Shown here: in pieces, positions 1-6,088 of the stretch | Layout of the letters: each line of letters opens with the position of its first letter | Numbering within the stretch: position 1 is the first letter of the stretch | Origin: Clostridiales bacterium | GTDB taxonomy: Bacteria > Bacillota > Clostridia > Oscillospirales > Oscillospiraceae | Assembly (NCBI GenBank): GCA_021200895.1 | Contig: JAJQFX010000253.1 | Location: forward strand, 1 to 18,349 | DNA: 18,349 nt | Reading direction: 5' to 3' | The notes under the pieces: generated by a model | Database searches by the model: none | The model's input: the letters and a program-made list of their open reading frames with translations, nothing else | What the model was told of the DNA's origin: nothing | Program-made: the position numbers and the translations under genes

Positions 1-68
1 CCATTCTGTATATCATCATGCAGAAGTTCTATGTGGAGGGCGTCACCGGCGGCGCGGTGAAGGGCTAA
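1..68 (+). CDS. Carbohydrate ABC transporter permease, C-terminal end (partial)
   Basis: Only the last 21 codons are in the window, ending at TAA 66-68; the rest lies off the left edge. The tail reads LYIIMQKFYVEGVTGGAVKG. It matches the very conserved end of MalG-type (CUT1 family) sugar ABC permeases, which typically finish with a QR/K-F/Y-hydrophobic-G-T-GA-VKG pattern after the last membrane helix. Such permeases pair with a second permease, a binding protein and an MsmX-like ATPase to import oligosaccharides. The next genes encode a probable carbohydrate enzyme and an intracellular GH53 galactanase, so imported beta-galactan fragments are a reasonable guess for the substrate. That guess is inference. 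The family call rests on about 20 residues only. Confidence 0.75.
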   Translation, partial: ILYIIMQKFYVEGVTGGAVKG

Positions 69-104
69 ACCGGAACCGTCAAAACCGAATCGTTTTCATC
101 CAGA

Positions 105-139
105 TTGTCGAGAGGCGGAACCCTTCCGCCTCTCGACAA
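105..139. other. Perfect 16-bp inverted repeat (hairpin) between permease and enzyme genes
   Basis: TTGTCGAGAGGCGGAA at 105-120 is followed by a 3-base loop CCC and its exact reverse complement at 124-139. No T-run follows on either strand, so it is not a textbook intrinsic terminator. It lies 37 bases after the permease stop and 28 bases before the next start codon. It may stabilise the 3' end of the transporter mRNA, or set different expression of the transporter and the downstream enzyme. The structure is seen directly; the role is inference. Confidence 0.75.
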
Positions 140-167
140 AGATTGATTGAAAGGATAACGAATTACT

Positions 168-2006
168 ATGGAGCAATTTGTCATCAACATTATCCATCGC
201 CCGGAAATGGTGCCGGAATACGCGGAGAAGGTCACGGGCCAGGGCAAGGCGGAGGATTTGGGCCGCAAGGCGCTGCTGACGGAGAGCCTGGACATCTTCA
301 AGACCCAGCAGGAGTGCGCCCACAAGAACGGCCTGAAAACCACCATCCAAATGACCTACGCCAGCCTGTTTAACGACGAGGCGGTGGCCCTTGCCAAGGA
401 GCATCACGCCAAGTACGGGGACGAAATCGGCCTGACCCTGCTGGGCCTGCCCTGTGAGCAGTTCCGGGAGAAGTACAAGACCAAGGATTTCTGCATCTGG
501 ATGTTCTCCATGGAGGACAAGAAGGCCATCGTCCGGGATGTGTTTGAGAAGTTCTATGACCGGTTCGGCTTCTACCCCGAGTCCACCGGTTCCTACTACA
601 TGGACGCGGAGCTCATCAACTTCGTCAAGGAGGAGTATCCCTCCGTCAAGTGCGCCGTAGCCACCTGCTGGGAGGAAGGCCCCAAGGCTTACCATACCTG
701 CAACAACAGCTGGTACACCTTCATGGACGGCGGCCCCTGGGCCCCCTGGATACCCTCCAAGCAGAACACCCACGCCCCCGCCGCCAATGCGGAGGAGGAC
801 TCCGGCATCGTTGCCATCCCCCACCTGAGCCGCGACCTGCTGGCCTGCTATGACGGCAACGGTTCCAACTTCGGCACTCACCCCCAGAACGTGCTGCGGG
901 GCATGATTTACGATACGGACACCTGGGAGTATCCCTACCTCTATAACCTCATCGACCAGTACCGCTCTCTGGCGAAGTACAACAACGGCTACGCCTACAA
1001 CATGATGTTCGTCGGCCCCGGCTGGATGAACAAAATGGGCCGCTGGGAGTCCCCCTACGAGCTGCTGCTGAAGTCCTACGAGGACGGCTGCGCCTACTAC
1101 GGCCAGCTGAAAAAAGAGGGCAAGCTGGTGGATATGACCATGAGCGAGTTCGCGGACTACTACCGGGAGAAGAAGCACTACACCGAGCCGGAGTGCGCCC
1201 TTTGGCGTGACATCCTCTACGGCAGCAAGAAGCAGCTCTTCTGGTACTGCGACCCCTACCTCCGGGCCTGCGTCAACATGGACCAGGGCGGGGCCATCGT
1301 GGACTTGCGGCCCTATGTGGCCAAGCTGGACTGGCCGGTGGGTATCGGCACCCCCCATATCCAGGACGCCAGCTATCCTTTCCTGATTCAGGAGAAGTAT
1401 CGTGCGGGCTACTTCACCCACTACGCCGGGGAGGGCACGGTGCGCAGCGCCAAGCTGTCCTGCGGCGGGGAAGAGGTAGACCTGTGCCTGTGCCGGACGA
1501 AGGCTCACTTCTCCCAGGAGGGGAACGACCGCATCCTGACCCTTGACCCGGTGGAGGTGGTCTTTGCCGACGTGACGGTGAAGCTGCAAACGGCCATCAC
1601 CTTCCCGGAGGGGAAGAGCTGCATCAAGATGGAGCGCCGCATCCTGGAGATGAGCGACCCCAACGCGGACGTGACCATCAACGAGTATATGGTGGGCTGC
1701 TACGGCACCACGGAGTATCCGGAGGATATGTCCTCCCTGACCCTCCGGGTAGAGGCCGGGGCGGACAGCGCCGTTATCCCCTACGAGTACCGCTGCCGGG
1801 AGGCCGCCGCAGCGGACGCCCAGCAGGTGAGCTGCACCCTGCCCCCCATTGACACGGTGGTGTCCATGACCTGCGAGGGTCGGGACAAGGCCGGCTACGT
1901 TAAGGAAGGCTATGCGTTCAGCCCCATGTTTACTCTGGGTTATACCGGTAAATTGCAGGAGAAGGAGGTCTTTACCACATGGCTCAATCTGGAAAAGGCA
2001 GACTGA
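168..2006 (+). CDS. Putative cytoplasmic carbohydrate-active enzyme, (beta/alpha)-barrel GH/deacetylase-like
   Basis: 612 residues, no signal peptide or membrane segment, so cytoplasmic. The start ATG has GAAAGG 13 bases upstream. Residues about 1-340 look like a (beta/alpha)-barrel of the GH38/GH57/NodB sort: HRPE at 10-13, FGFYPESTGSYYMDAELINF at 133-152, CAVATCWEEG at 162-171, an aromatic-rich loop (WYTFMDGGPWAPW, 182-194) and DTDTWEYPY at 249-257. From about 370 the protein turns beta-rich, as in the mutarotase-like sandwich that follows the barrel in such enzymes. It resembles Bacteroidetes proteins annotated only as putative glycoside hydrolase/deacetylase (I recall the DUF3863/DUF3864 pair, not verified). 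It follows a sugar permease and precedes a GH53 enzyme, so a role on imported oligosaccharides is likely. I cannot name the reaction or the catalytic residues. Confidence 0.6.
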   Translation: MEQFVINIIHRPEMVPEYAEKVTGQGKAEDLGRKALLTESLDIFKTQQECAHKNGLKTTIQMTYASLFNDEAVALAKEHHAKYGDEIGLTLLGLPCEQFREKYKTKDFCIWMFSMEDKKAIVRDVFEKFYDRFGFYPESTGSYYMDAELINFVKEEYPSVKCAVATCWEEGPKAYHTCNNSWYTFMDGGPWAPWIPSKQNTHAPAANAEEDSGIVAIPHLSRDLLACYDGNGSNFGTHPQNVLRGMIYDTDTWEYPYLYNLIDQYRSLAKYNNGYAYNMMFVGPGWMNKMGRWESPYELLLKSYEDGCAYYGQLKKEGKLVDMTMSEFADYYREKKHYTEPECALWRDILYGSKKQLFWYCDPYLRACVNMDQGGAIVDLRPYVAKLDWPVGIGTPHIQDASYPFLIQEKYRAGYFTHYAGEGTVRSAKLSCGGEEVDLCLCRTKAHFSQEGNDRILTLDPVEVVFADVTVKLQTAITFPEGKSCIKMERRILEMSDPNADVTINEYMVGCYGTTEYPEDMSSLTLRVEAGADSAVIPYEYRCREAAAADAQQVSCTLPPIDTVVSMTCEGRDKAGYVKEGYAFSPMFTLGYTGKLQEKEVFTTWLNLEKAD

Positions 2007-2203
2007 ATTACCGTTGCCCCTCCTGCTTCATGCGGGATTTGGACATCGATATGTTCTATGACAGCGACCGGCAGGAATACTATTGTATCCGCTGCCAGTA
2101 TGTTGGCACGGAGGAGGACGTGCTGGAAAAGAACCAGCTGGCCCGCTTCCGGTACCGCAGCATGATGCAGCGCATCGTGGACTTCGAGGATTTCAGCGAC
2201 TAA
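1979..2203 (+). CDS. Small two-CxxC zinc-ribbon protein
   Basis: 74 residues. The start lies inside the end of the preceding gene (28-base overlap, different frame) and has a strong ribosome site, AAGGAGGTC at 1962-1970, eight bases from the ATG, so translation is probably real and coupled. Two cysteine pairs, CPSC at 13-16 and CIRC at 36-39, separated by 19 residues, form a classic zinc ribbon. The stretch between them is acidic (DLDIDMFYDSDRQEYY) and the tail is charged and probably helical. The fold suggests nucleic-acid or protein binding, but no family function is recognised. A terminator follows at 2223-2271, making this the last gene of the permease-enzyme transcript. Good confidence that it is a gene, none about its role. 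Confidence 0.75.
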   Translation: MAQSGKGRLNYRCPSCFMRDLDIDMFYDSDRQEYYCIRCQYVGTEEDVLEKNQLARFRYRSMMQRIVDFEDFSD

Positions 2204-2222
2204 ATCAGCAAGCAACCAGTTT

Positions 2223-2271
2223 CCCCATCGGACCGGCGGGGCGCACCCCTTCCCGTCCGGTGGGGATTTTC
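2223..2271 (+). terminator. Rho-independent terminator after the zinc-ribbon gene
   Basis: CCCCATCGGACCGG (2223-2236) pairs with CCCGTCCGGTGGGG (2252-2265) through 14 positions, with one G-U pair and one mismatch, and is followed by ATTTTC. It sits 20 bases past the zinc-ribbon stop and 27 bases before the GH53 start. It would separate or attenuate GH53 expression relative to the upstream genes. No clear promoter is visible between it and GH53, so read-through may be the normal route. Confidence 0.65.
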
Positions 2272-2297
2272 AAACGGAACAGAAATGAGGAATCAGT

Positions 2298-3410
2298 TTG
2301 GACGCATGGATCAAAGGCATGGATCTCTCCACCCTGCTGGAGGTGGAGGAGTGCGGCGGAACCTTCTCTGACCACGGCGTACCTGGCGGAGCCATGGAGA
2401 TTTTGCAGGGCTACGGCATGAACATGGTGCGCCTGCGGCTCTGGAACGACCCTTACAGCGAGACGGGAGAGCCCTACGGCGCAGGTACCAACGACCTGCC
2501 CCGCACCATGACCCTGGCCCGCAGGGCGAAGGCCCTGGGCCTTGGCTGGCTGCTTGACTTCCACTACAGCGACTTCTGGGCCGACCCCGGCAAGCAGACC
2601 ACCCCCAAAGCCTGGCGGGGCCTGGATGAGGCTGGGCTGGCGGACGCCGTCTATACCTACACCCGGGACGTGCTCCGCACCCTGGACGAGGCGGGGCTGA
2701 TGCCGGATATGGTGGCGGTAGGGAACGAGCTGACCAAGGGCCTGCTCTGGCCCTACGGCAAAACGCCCAACTTTGGGGCCATCGTCCGCTTCCTAAACAG
2801 CGGGATACGGGCCGTCCGGGAGGCGGATAAGACTATCCCCGTGATGCTGCACCTGGACAACGGCGGGAACAACGCCATGTACCGCGCCTGGTTTGACAGC
2901 TACTTTGCCCACGGCGGCGCGGACTTCGAGTATATTGGCCTGAGTTACTATCCCTTCTGGCATGGCACACTGCAAGACCTGGAAGCCAATATGAACGACA
3001 TTTCGGTGCGCTACCGGAAGAATTTAATCTTGACAGAGGTCTCTACAGCGTTTACCATGGAGGAGCATCAGGCGTATGAGCAGTTGCCCGACGCCCTGAG
3101 GAAGGGGATGGCAACAACGCCCGCCCTGGTGGAGCCGGTGCCCTATCCCATGAGCCCTGAGGGGCAGTCCGCCTTCCTGGAGGACATTATGGAGCTGATT
3201 CGCGCCGTGCCGGAGGGCCGGGGCAAGGGCTTCTTCTACTGGGAGCCTGCCTGGCTGCCCGTGCCGGGCAGCGGGTGGGCCAACGACGCCGCCCTGGCCT
3301 ACACCGGAGAGCGGGGGCCCGGCGGCAACGAGTGGGCGAATCAGGCCCTCTTTGACTACGAGGGCCGGGCGCTGCCCGCCCTGGAGACCATTCGGAACTT
3401 TCAAGCGTAA
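2298..3410 (+). CDS. GH53 endo-beta-1,4-galactanase, cytoplasmic
   Basis: 370 residues. The family hydrolyses beta-1,4-galactan, the side chains of pectic arabinogalactan, with retention. GH53 hallmarks run in order: IKGMDLSTL at 5-13, MNMVRLRLWNDP at 41-52, LLDFHYSDFWADPGKQ at 85-100, GNELTKGLLWPYG at 142-154 carrying the acid/base E144, LSYYPFW at 215-221, ILTEVST at 244-250 carrying the nucleophile E247, and KGFFYWEPAWLP near the end. The start is TTG at 2298, with GAGG at 2287-2290 at good spacing; the next in-frame ATG would cut into the first conserved strand. There is no signal peptide, unlike the secreted enzymes of this family, so it should act on short galacto-oligosaccharides brought in by the neighbouring ABC transporter. 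Family call is firm; substrate size is inference. Confidence 0.92.
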   Translation: MDAWIKGMDLSTLLEVEECGGTFSDHGVPGGAMEILQGYGMNMVRLRLWNDPYSETGEPYGAGTNDLPRTMTLARRAKALGLGWLLDFHYSDFWADPGKQTTPKAWRGLDEAGLADAVYTYTRDVLRTLDEAGLMPDMVAVGNELTKGLLWPYGKTPNFGAIVRFLNSGIRAVREADKTIPVMLHLDNGGNNAMYRAWFDSYFAHGGADFEYIGLSYYPFWHGTLQDLEANMNDISVRYRKNLILTEVSTAFTMEEHQAYEQLPDALRKGMATTPALVEPVPYPMSPEGQSAFLEDIMELIRAVPEGRGKGFFYWEPAWLPVPGSGWANDAALAYTGERGPGGNEWANQALFDYEGRALPALETIRNFQA

Positions 3411-3435
3411 ACCCTGACAGAGACAGGAGCATCCC

Positions 3436-4263
3436 ATGAGAAAGGACTATCAGGACTATCAGGAGCAGGAAGAACAGGTGGAGTACGACAGGTATGGCAA
3501 CCCCAAGAAGAAGCGCCGCAGGCGCTACATCCCTGTCACCGCGGCGAAGATGAAGGTGTTCGGCTGCGTCACGATGCTGTGCTACAGCATCGGGGTGGCC
3601 GTCTTCCAAAACGGGCTGCTCCACATGAGCGACTACACGACCACGGAGTTCTCCGACCTGCTGTCCAGCGACGCCAGTATGATGACGCTGGCAGGCTGGG
3701 CCTCCGCGTTCCAGATGATCGGCGGGCTGGCGGTGCCGATTTTCGCCTTCCTGCTGGTGGAGGGCTTTCGGCGTACCAGCAGCTACAAGAACTACTTCCT
3801 GAGCCTGCTGGGCTTCGCGGTGCTCAGCGAGGTACCCTATGACCTGGCCATGAGCGACAGCTTCTGGGACCCGTCCAGCCAGAACGCCCTGTTCAGCATG
3901 GTGATTTGCCTTGCCATGCTGTACGGCCTCCGGATGATGGAGGAGAAGAAGGGCTTCCAGTACCGGCTGATGCAAATCCTGCTGGTGATTGCCGGGGTTC
4001 TGTGGTGCGAGCTGCTGAACCTGGCCTTCGGCCTGTGCGAGGTGCTGCTGGTGGCGGTGTACTACCTCCTGTACGACAAGCGGGGGGTCAAGGTGCTGCT
4101 GGGCTGCGCCATCAGCATCATGTATGTCACGGCGCCCTTTTCCGGCTACCTCATCTGGGGCTATGACGGGCAGCAGGGCTGGCATGAGAATAAGTATGTG
4201 TTTTACCTCTTTTACCCCGTCCATCTGCTTGTGTTGGGCTTTATCGTTCACTTCCTCCTGTGA
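3436..4263 (+). CDS. TraX-family multi-pass membrane protein
   Basis: 275 residues. An N-terminal cytoplasmic tail of about 33 residues is rich in E, Q and Y and ends in a basic patch (KKKRRRR, 24-30). About seven or eight hydrophobic segments follow. Family marks are AVPIFAFLLVEGFRRT (99-114), FAVLSEVPYDLAM (127-139) and the C-terminal KYVFYLFYPVHLL (253-265), all typical of the TraX family. TraX of the F plasmid acetylates pilin; chromosomal Firmicute members are common, resemble integral-membrane acyltransferases and have no established substrate. AGGAG at 3424-3428 precedes the ATG, which lies 25 bases after the GH53 stop, so the two may share a transcript. There is no conjugation gene nearby, so a pilin role is unlikely. 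Confidence 0.85.
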   Translation: MRKDYQDYQEQEEQVEYDRYGNPKKKRRRRYIPVTAAKMKVFGCVTMLCYSIGVAVFQNGLLHMSDYTTTEFSDLLSSDASMMTLAGWASAFQMIGGLAVPIFAFLLVEGFRRTSSYKNYFLSLLGFAVLSEVPYDLAMSDSFWDPSSQNALFSMVICLAMLYGLRMMEEKKGFQYRLMQILLVIAGVLWCELLNLAFGLCEVLLVAVYYLLYDKRGVKVLLGCAISIMYVTAPFSGYLIWGYDGQQGWHENKYVFYLFYPVHLLVLGFIVHFLL

Positions 4264-4264
4264 C

Positions 4265-4316
4265 AAAAAAACAGCAGCGCAGCAGGGCCGGAACGCTCCG
4301 GTTCTGCTGCGCTGCT
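4265..4316. terminator. Bidirectional terminator between TraX-like gene and tyrA
   Basis: AGCAGCGCAGCAG (4273-4285) pairs perfectly with 4304-4316, and the inner CCGG/CCGG plus two G-U pairs extend the stem to about 19 base pairs around a 6-base loop. Seven A bases at 4265-4271 become a T-run on the - strand, giving a textbook terminator for tyrA. On the + strand it is followed by the weaker TTGAGTTTG, so it may also stop the convergent TraX-like transcript. Confidence 0.88.
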
Positions 4317-4337
4317 TGAGTTTGTGATAGGAAAGGG

Positions 4338-5243
4338 TCAGGACGGCTTCGGCTGGGCATTGCCGGAATCCTGGAGCTGCTTCATGGGTATCTGGCCGGG
4401 GCCGGGGAGGCTCATGCGCTTTTTCCGCTCACTGGAGTAGGTCAGCTTGGCGTGGATGCGCTCCACGTCCCGATTCTCCACCGCCACCCGGTAGGAATGG
4501 AGGTTTTCCTCCAGCCGCTTCAAGACCACGGTCAGGGCGGGGGCGTTCATGGAGAACAGCTCCGTCCACATATCCACGTCCAGCGCGGCCACCCGTGTCA
4601 CGTCCCGGAAGCTGCCCCCTTCAAAGCCCCGGCACTGGAACAGCTCCGCATCGTCGCACACTGATACCGCCACGATGTGCATCAGCTGGCTGGTGTAGGC
4701 GATGATGGCGTCATGCTGCTCCGGGGTGGTGTTGACAATGTCCTTACAGCCGATGTGTTTCGCCAGCCGCTCAATGAGGGCGATATGGTCGCCGGTGCTG
4801 GTGGCGCGGGGGGTCATAATGAAGTGGGCGTTCTGGAACAGGGTAGGGAAGGAGTTCTCAATGCCGGAGAACTCCGTGCCCGCCATGGGGTGGCAGCCAA
4901 TGAAGTCCACCTCCGGGGGCAGGGCCTCCGCCGCCTCCATGACGCAGGTCTTGATGCCGCAGACATCGCTGACCAGGCTGCCCGGCCGGAACAGGGGGGC
5001 GTACTGCTTCAGGTAATCCACGATGATGTGGGGGTCCATGCACAGGAAGGTCAGGTCGGCCTCCGGCAGCGCCTCCTCCGGGGACAGGGAACCCCGGTCA
5101 ATGATTTGGTGGGAGAGGGCGTAGTCCAGCGTGGCCTGGCGGCGGGCCACGCCGATGATTTCATACCCCTCGAACCCCTTCAGGGCGCTGGCCAGGGAGC
5201 CGCCAATCAGCCCCAGGCCGACAATTACGATTTTCTTGCCCAT
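4338..5243 (-). CDS. tyrA: Prephenate dehydrogenase (tyrosine biosynthesis)
   Basis: 301 residues; converts prephenate to 4-hydroxyphenylpyruvate with reduction of NAD(P)+ and loss of CO2, in the cytoplasm. The N-terminal Rossmann fold begins KKIVIVGLGLIGGSL (3-17). Other family motifs are SDVCGIK (92-98), GCHPMAGTEFSG (116-127) with the catalytic-type H118, EQHDAIIAYTSQLMH (175-189) and FEGGSFRDVTRVA (207-219). It ends about 20 residues after the dehydrogenase core, so it has neither the C-terminal ACT domain of some Bacillus enzymes nor a fused chorismate mutase. The start has AAAGGAG (complement of 5256-5262) 12 bases upstream. It is a single-gene unit convergent with the TraX-like gene and divergent from the ilv operon, with its own promoter and terminator. 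Confidence 0.93.
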   Translation of the reverse strand: MGKKIVIVGLGLIGGSLASALKGFEGYEIIGVARRQATLDYALSHQIIDRGSLSPEEALPEADLTFLCMDPHIIVDYLKQYAPLFRPGSLVSDVCGIKTCVMEAAEALPPEVDFIGCHPMAGTEFSGIENSFPTLFQNAHFIMTPRATSTGDHIALIERLAKHIGCKDIVNTTPEQHDAIIAYTSQLMHIVAVSVCDDAELFQCRGFEGGSFRDVTRVAALDVDMWTELFSMNAPALTVVLKRLEENLHSYRVAVENRDVERIHAKLTYSSERKKRMSLPGPGQIPMKQLQDSGNAQPKPS

Positions 5244-5294
5244 AGACGCATCCCGCTCCTTTGCTCCGGCCAGGCCGGACAGGTCGCTTTCCTT

Positions 5295-5324
5295 ACTTTA
5301 GCACGTTTCCCCCGGCGGGGTCAA
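5295..5324 (-). promoter_or_regulatory. Probable sigma-A promoter of tyrA
   Basis: Read on the - strand, TTGACC (complement of 5319-5324) is followed after 18 bases by TAAAGT (complement of 5295-5300), about 50 bases upstream of the tyrA start codon. Both boxes are close to consensus. The transcript would start near 5288. No T-box or other leader structure fits in the short untranslated region. Confidence 0.55.
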
Positions 5325-5380
5325 GCCTTTTCCGGGGGAAAGGACGGAAATCAAGTTTTCGGTCAAGTGTACCAAAGAAA

Positions 5381-5440
5381 CCCCTCAGTCAGCTTCGCTG
5401 GCAGTGCTACCGCTTCGCGGCACTTACGCCCTTTCAGGGC
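5381..5440. repeat. Cluster of three small hairpins with TTC loops
   Basis: Three consecutive palindromes share a 3-base TTC loop: CAGC-TTC-GCTG (5390-5400), CCGC-TTC-GCGG (5410-5420, extended by flanking AGTG/CACT) and GCCCT-TTC-AGGGC (5428-5440). The block starts with CCCCTCAGTCAGCTTCGCTG, a pattern I associate with abundant interspersed palindromic repeats in Oscillospiraceae-like genomes; that is from memory and unverified. No reading frame is supported here. The third hairpin runs into the left end of the 19-bp inverted repeat described next. Confidence 0.6.
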
Positions 5441-5653
5441 AATGTCATCAACTTAAAAAGCAATCTATCCTAGGGAATAACACAGCCGTACAGTCAGATT
5501 TCCACGAACAAAGAACAATAGAATTGCACGTTCCGCCCGCCTCCAGCAGGGCGGAGCGAGAAAAGTAGGCCATGCCCTGGCAAGGGCAAAAACCTATTTC
5601 TTTCATCAATCCTCGTCTAAGGAATACAATGCCCTTAAGTTGATGACATTGCC
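5438..5653. mobile_element. MITE-like element with 19-bp perfect terminal inverted repeats
   Basis: GGCAATGTCATCAACTTAA at 5438-5456 recurs as its exact reverse complement at 5635-5653, bounding 216 bases with no credible gene. The interior is less GC-rich than the genes around it and contains two further hairpins, TCCGCCC/GGGCGGA (5532-5538 with 5549-5555) and TGCCC/GGGCA (5573-5577 with 5583-5587). Long perfect inverted ends around a short non-coding core fit a miniature inverted-repeat transposable element moved by a transposase elsewhere in the genome. No target-site duplication is evident at the boundaries, and there is no recognisable transposase fragment. A structured RNA is the main alternative. 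The inverted repeat is certain; the mobile interpretation is inference. Confidence 0.55.
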
Positions 5654-5730
5654 GATTCCCTGTATTTGTATGGGCCGGAGGGGGGATTTTCGGGCGTTTT
5701 TTGTGTATTTGCGAGTTTTTCCCGTACCCC

Positions 5731-5759
5731 TTGACAAAACCGTGTTTTAACGGTATCAT
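5731..5759 (+). promoter_or_regulatory. Sigma-A promoter of the ilv operon
   Basis: TTGACA (5731-5736) and TATCAT (5754-5759) are separated by 17 bases, a near-perfect housekeeping promoter. Transcription should start near 5766, just ahead of the T-box stem I base helix, exactly where a T-box leader promoter is expected. Confidence 0.85.
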
Positions 5760-5765
5760 AAGAGT

Positions 5766-6025
5766 CAGTCTAAACGCAATGACTGGGATAGTATTGTCCA
5801 GCGCCACGGTTCAGAGAGGATGCGGCAGCTGAAAAGCGTCTATCGATGGCGGACGATATGGGTCACCCACGAGCGGTTCCGTTGAACGGCGTCAGCCCAG
5901 TAAGCGGAAACGGTCTTCCACGTTACGGAATCAAAGAGTGCGCAGACCGGGTTCGCCGGGTCTGTGAATTTAGGTGGTACCACGGAGTTTCAGCTTCGTC
6001 CTAATGAGGGGACGGGGCATTTTTT
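5766..6025 (+). promoter_or_regulatory. T-box riboswitch controlling ilvBNCD (specifier probably GUC, valine)
   Basis: All T-box parts are visible in order: stem I base (CGC-ACTGGG at 5775-5787 with CCCAGT-GCG at 5896-5906), AGTA at 5790-5793 of the specifier loop, AGAGAG at 5813-5818, the apical GCTG at 5828-5831 inside GATGC/GCGTC, stem III CAGACC/GGTCTG near 5942-5964, the T-box sequence AATTTAGGTGGTACCACGG at 5967-5985, and a terminator. The specifier, placed by its fixed distance from the downstream GAGC (5871-5874), is GTC at 5862-5864, a valine codon. The UGGU bulge (5975-5978) would pair with an ACCA tRNA end. Uncharged tRNA should favour antitermination, so the operon turns on under valine shortage. 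The GAA usually just before the specifier is not seen, so the valine assignment is likely but not certain. Confidence 0.92.
5993..6025 (+). terminator. T-box terminator upstream of ilvB
   Basis: GCTTCGTCC (5993-6001) pairs with GGACGGGGC (6010-6018), nine pairs including two G-U, followed by six T bases (6020-6025). Its 5' flank directly follows the T-box sequence, so formation competes with the antiterminator. It stops transcription when charged tRNA is bound. Confidence 0.88.
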
Positions 6026-6088
6026 ATGCCCTGCCGCCTGCTGAACCTGCCCACGGGCAGCGTAATTTAAAGGAGGGATTCCAATACG

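Noticed and set aside
96..1589. Antisense frame of about 500 codons over the barrel-enzyme gene
   Set aside because: Composition is typical of antisense in GC-rich genes, and the + strand reading has coherent, folded-looking protein sequence with a ribosome site.
5448..5807. Possible 119-residue gene on the - strand in the tyrA-ilvB gap
   Set aside because: It covers the inverted-repeat element, the ilv promoter and the beginning of the T-box leader, and its protein has no family features.
6026..6088. A leader peptide or second attenuator between the T-box and ilvB
   Set aside because: A CTGCCC/GGGCAG palindrome is present (6047-6060) but has no T-run, and no short frame with regulatory codons and a ribosome site is seen.
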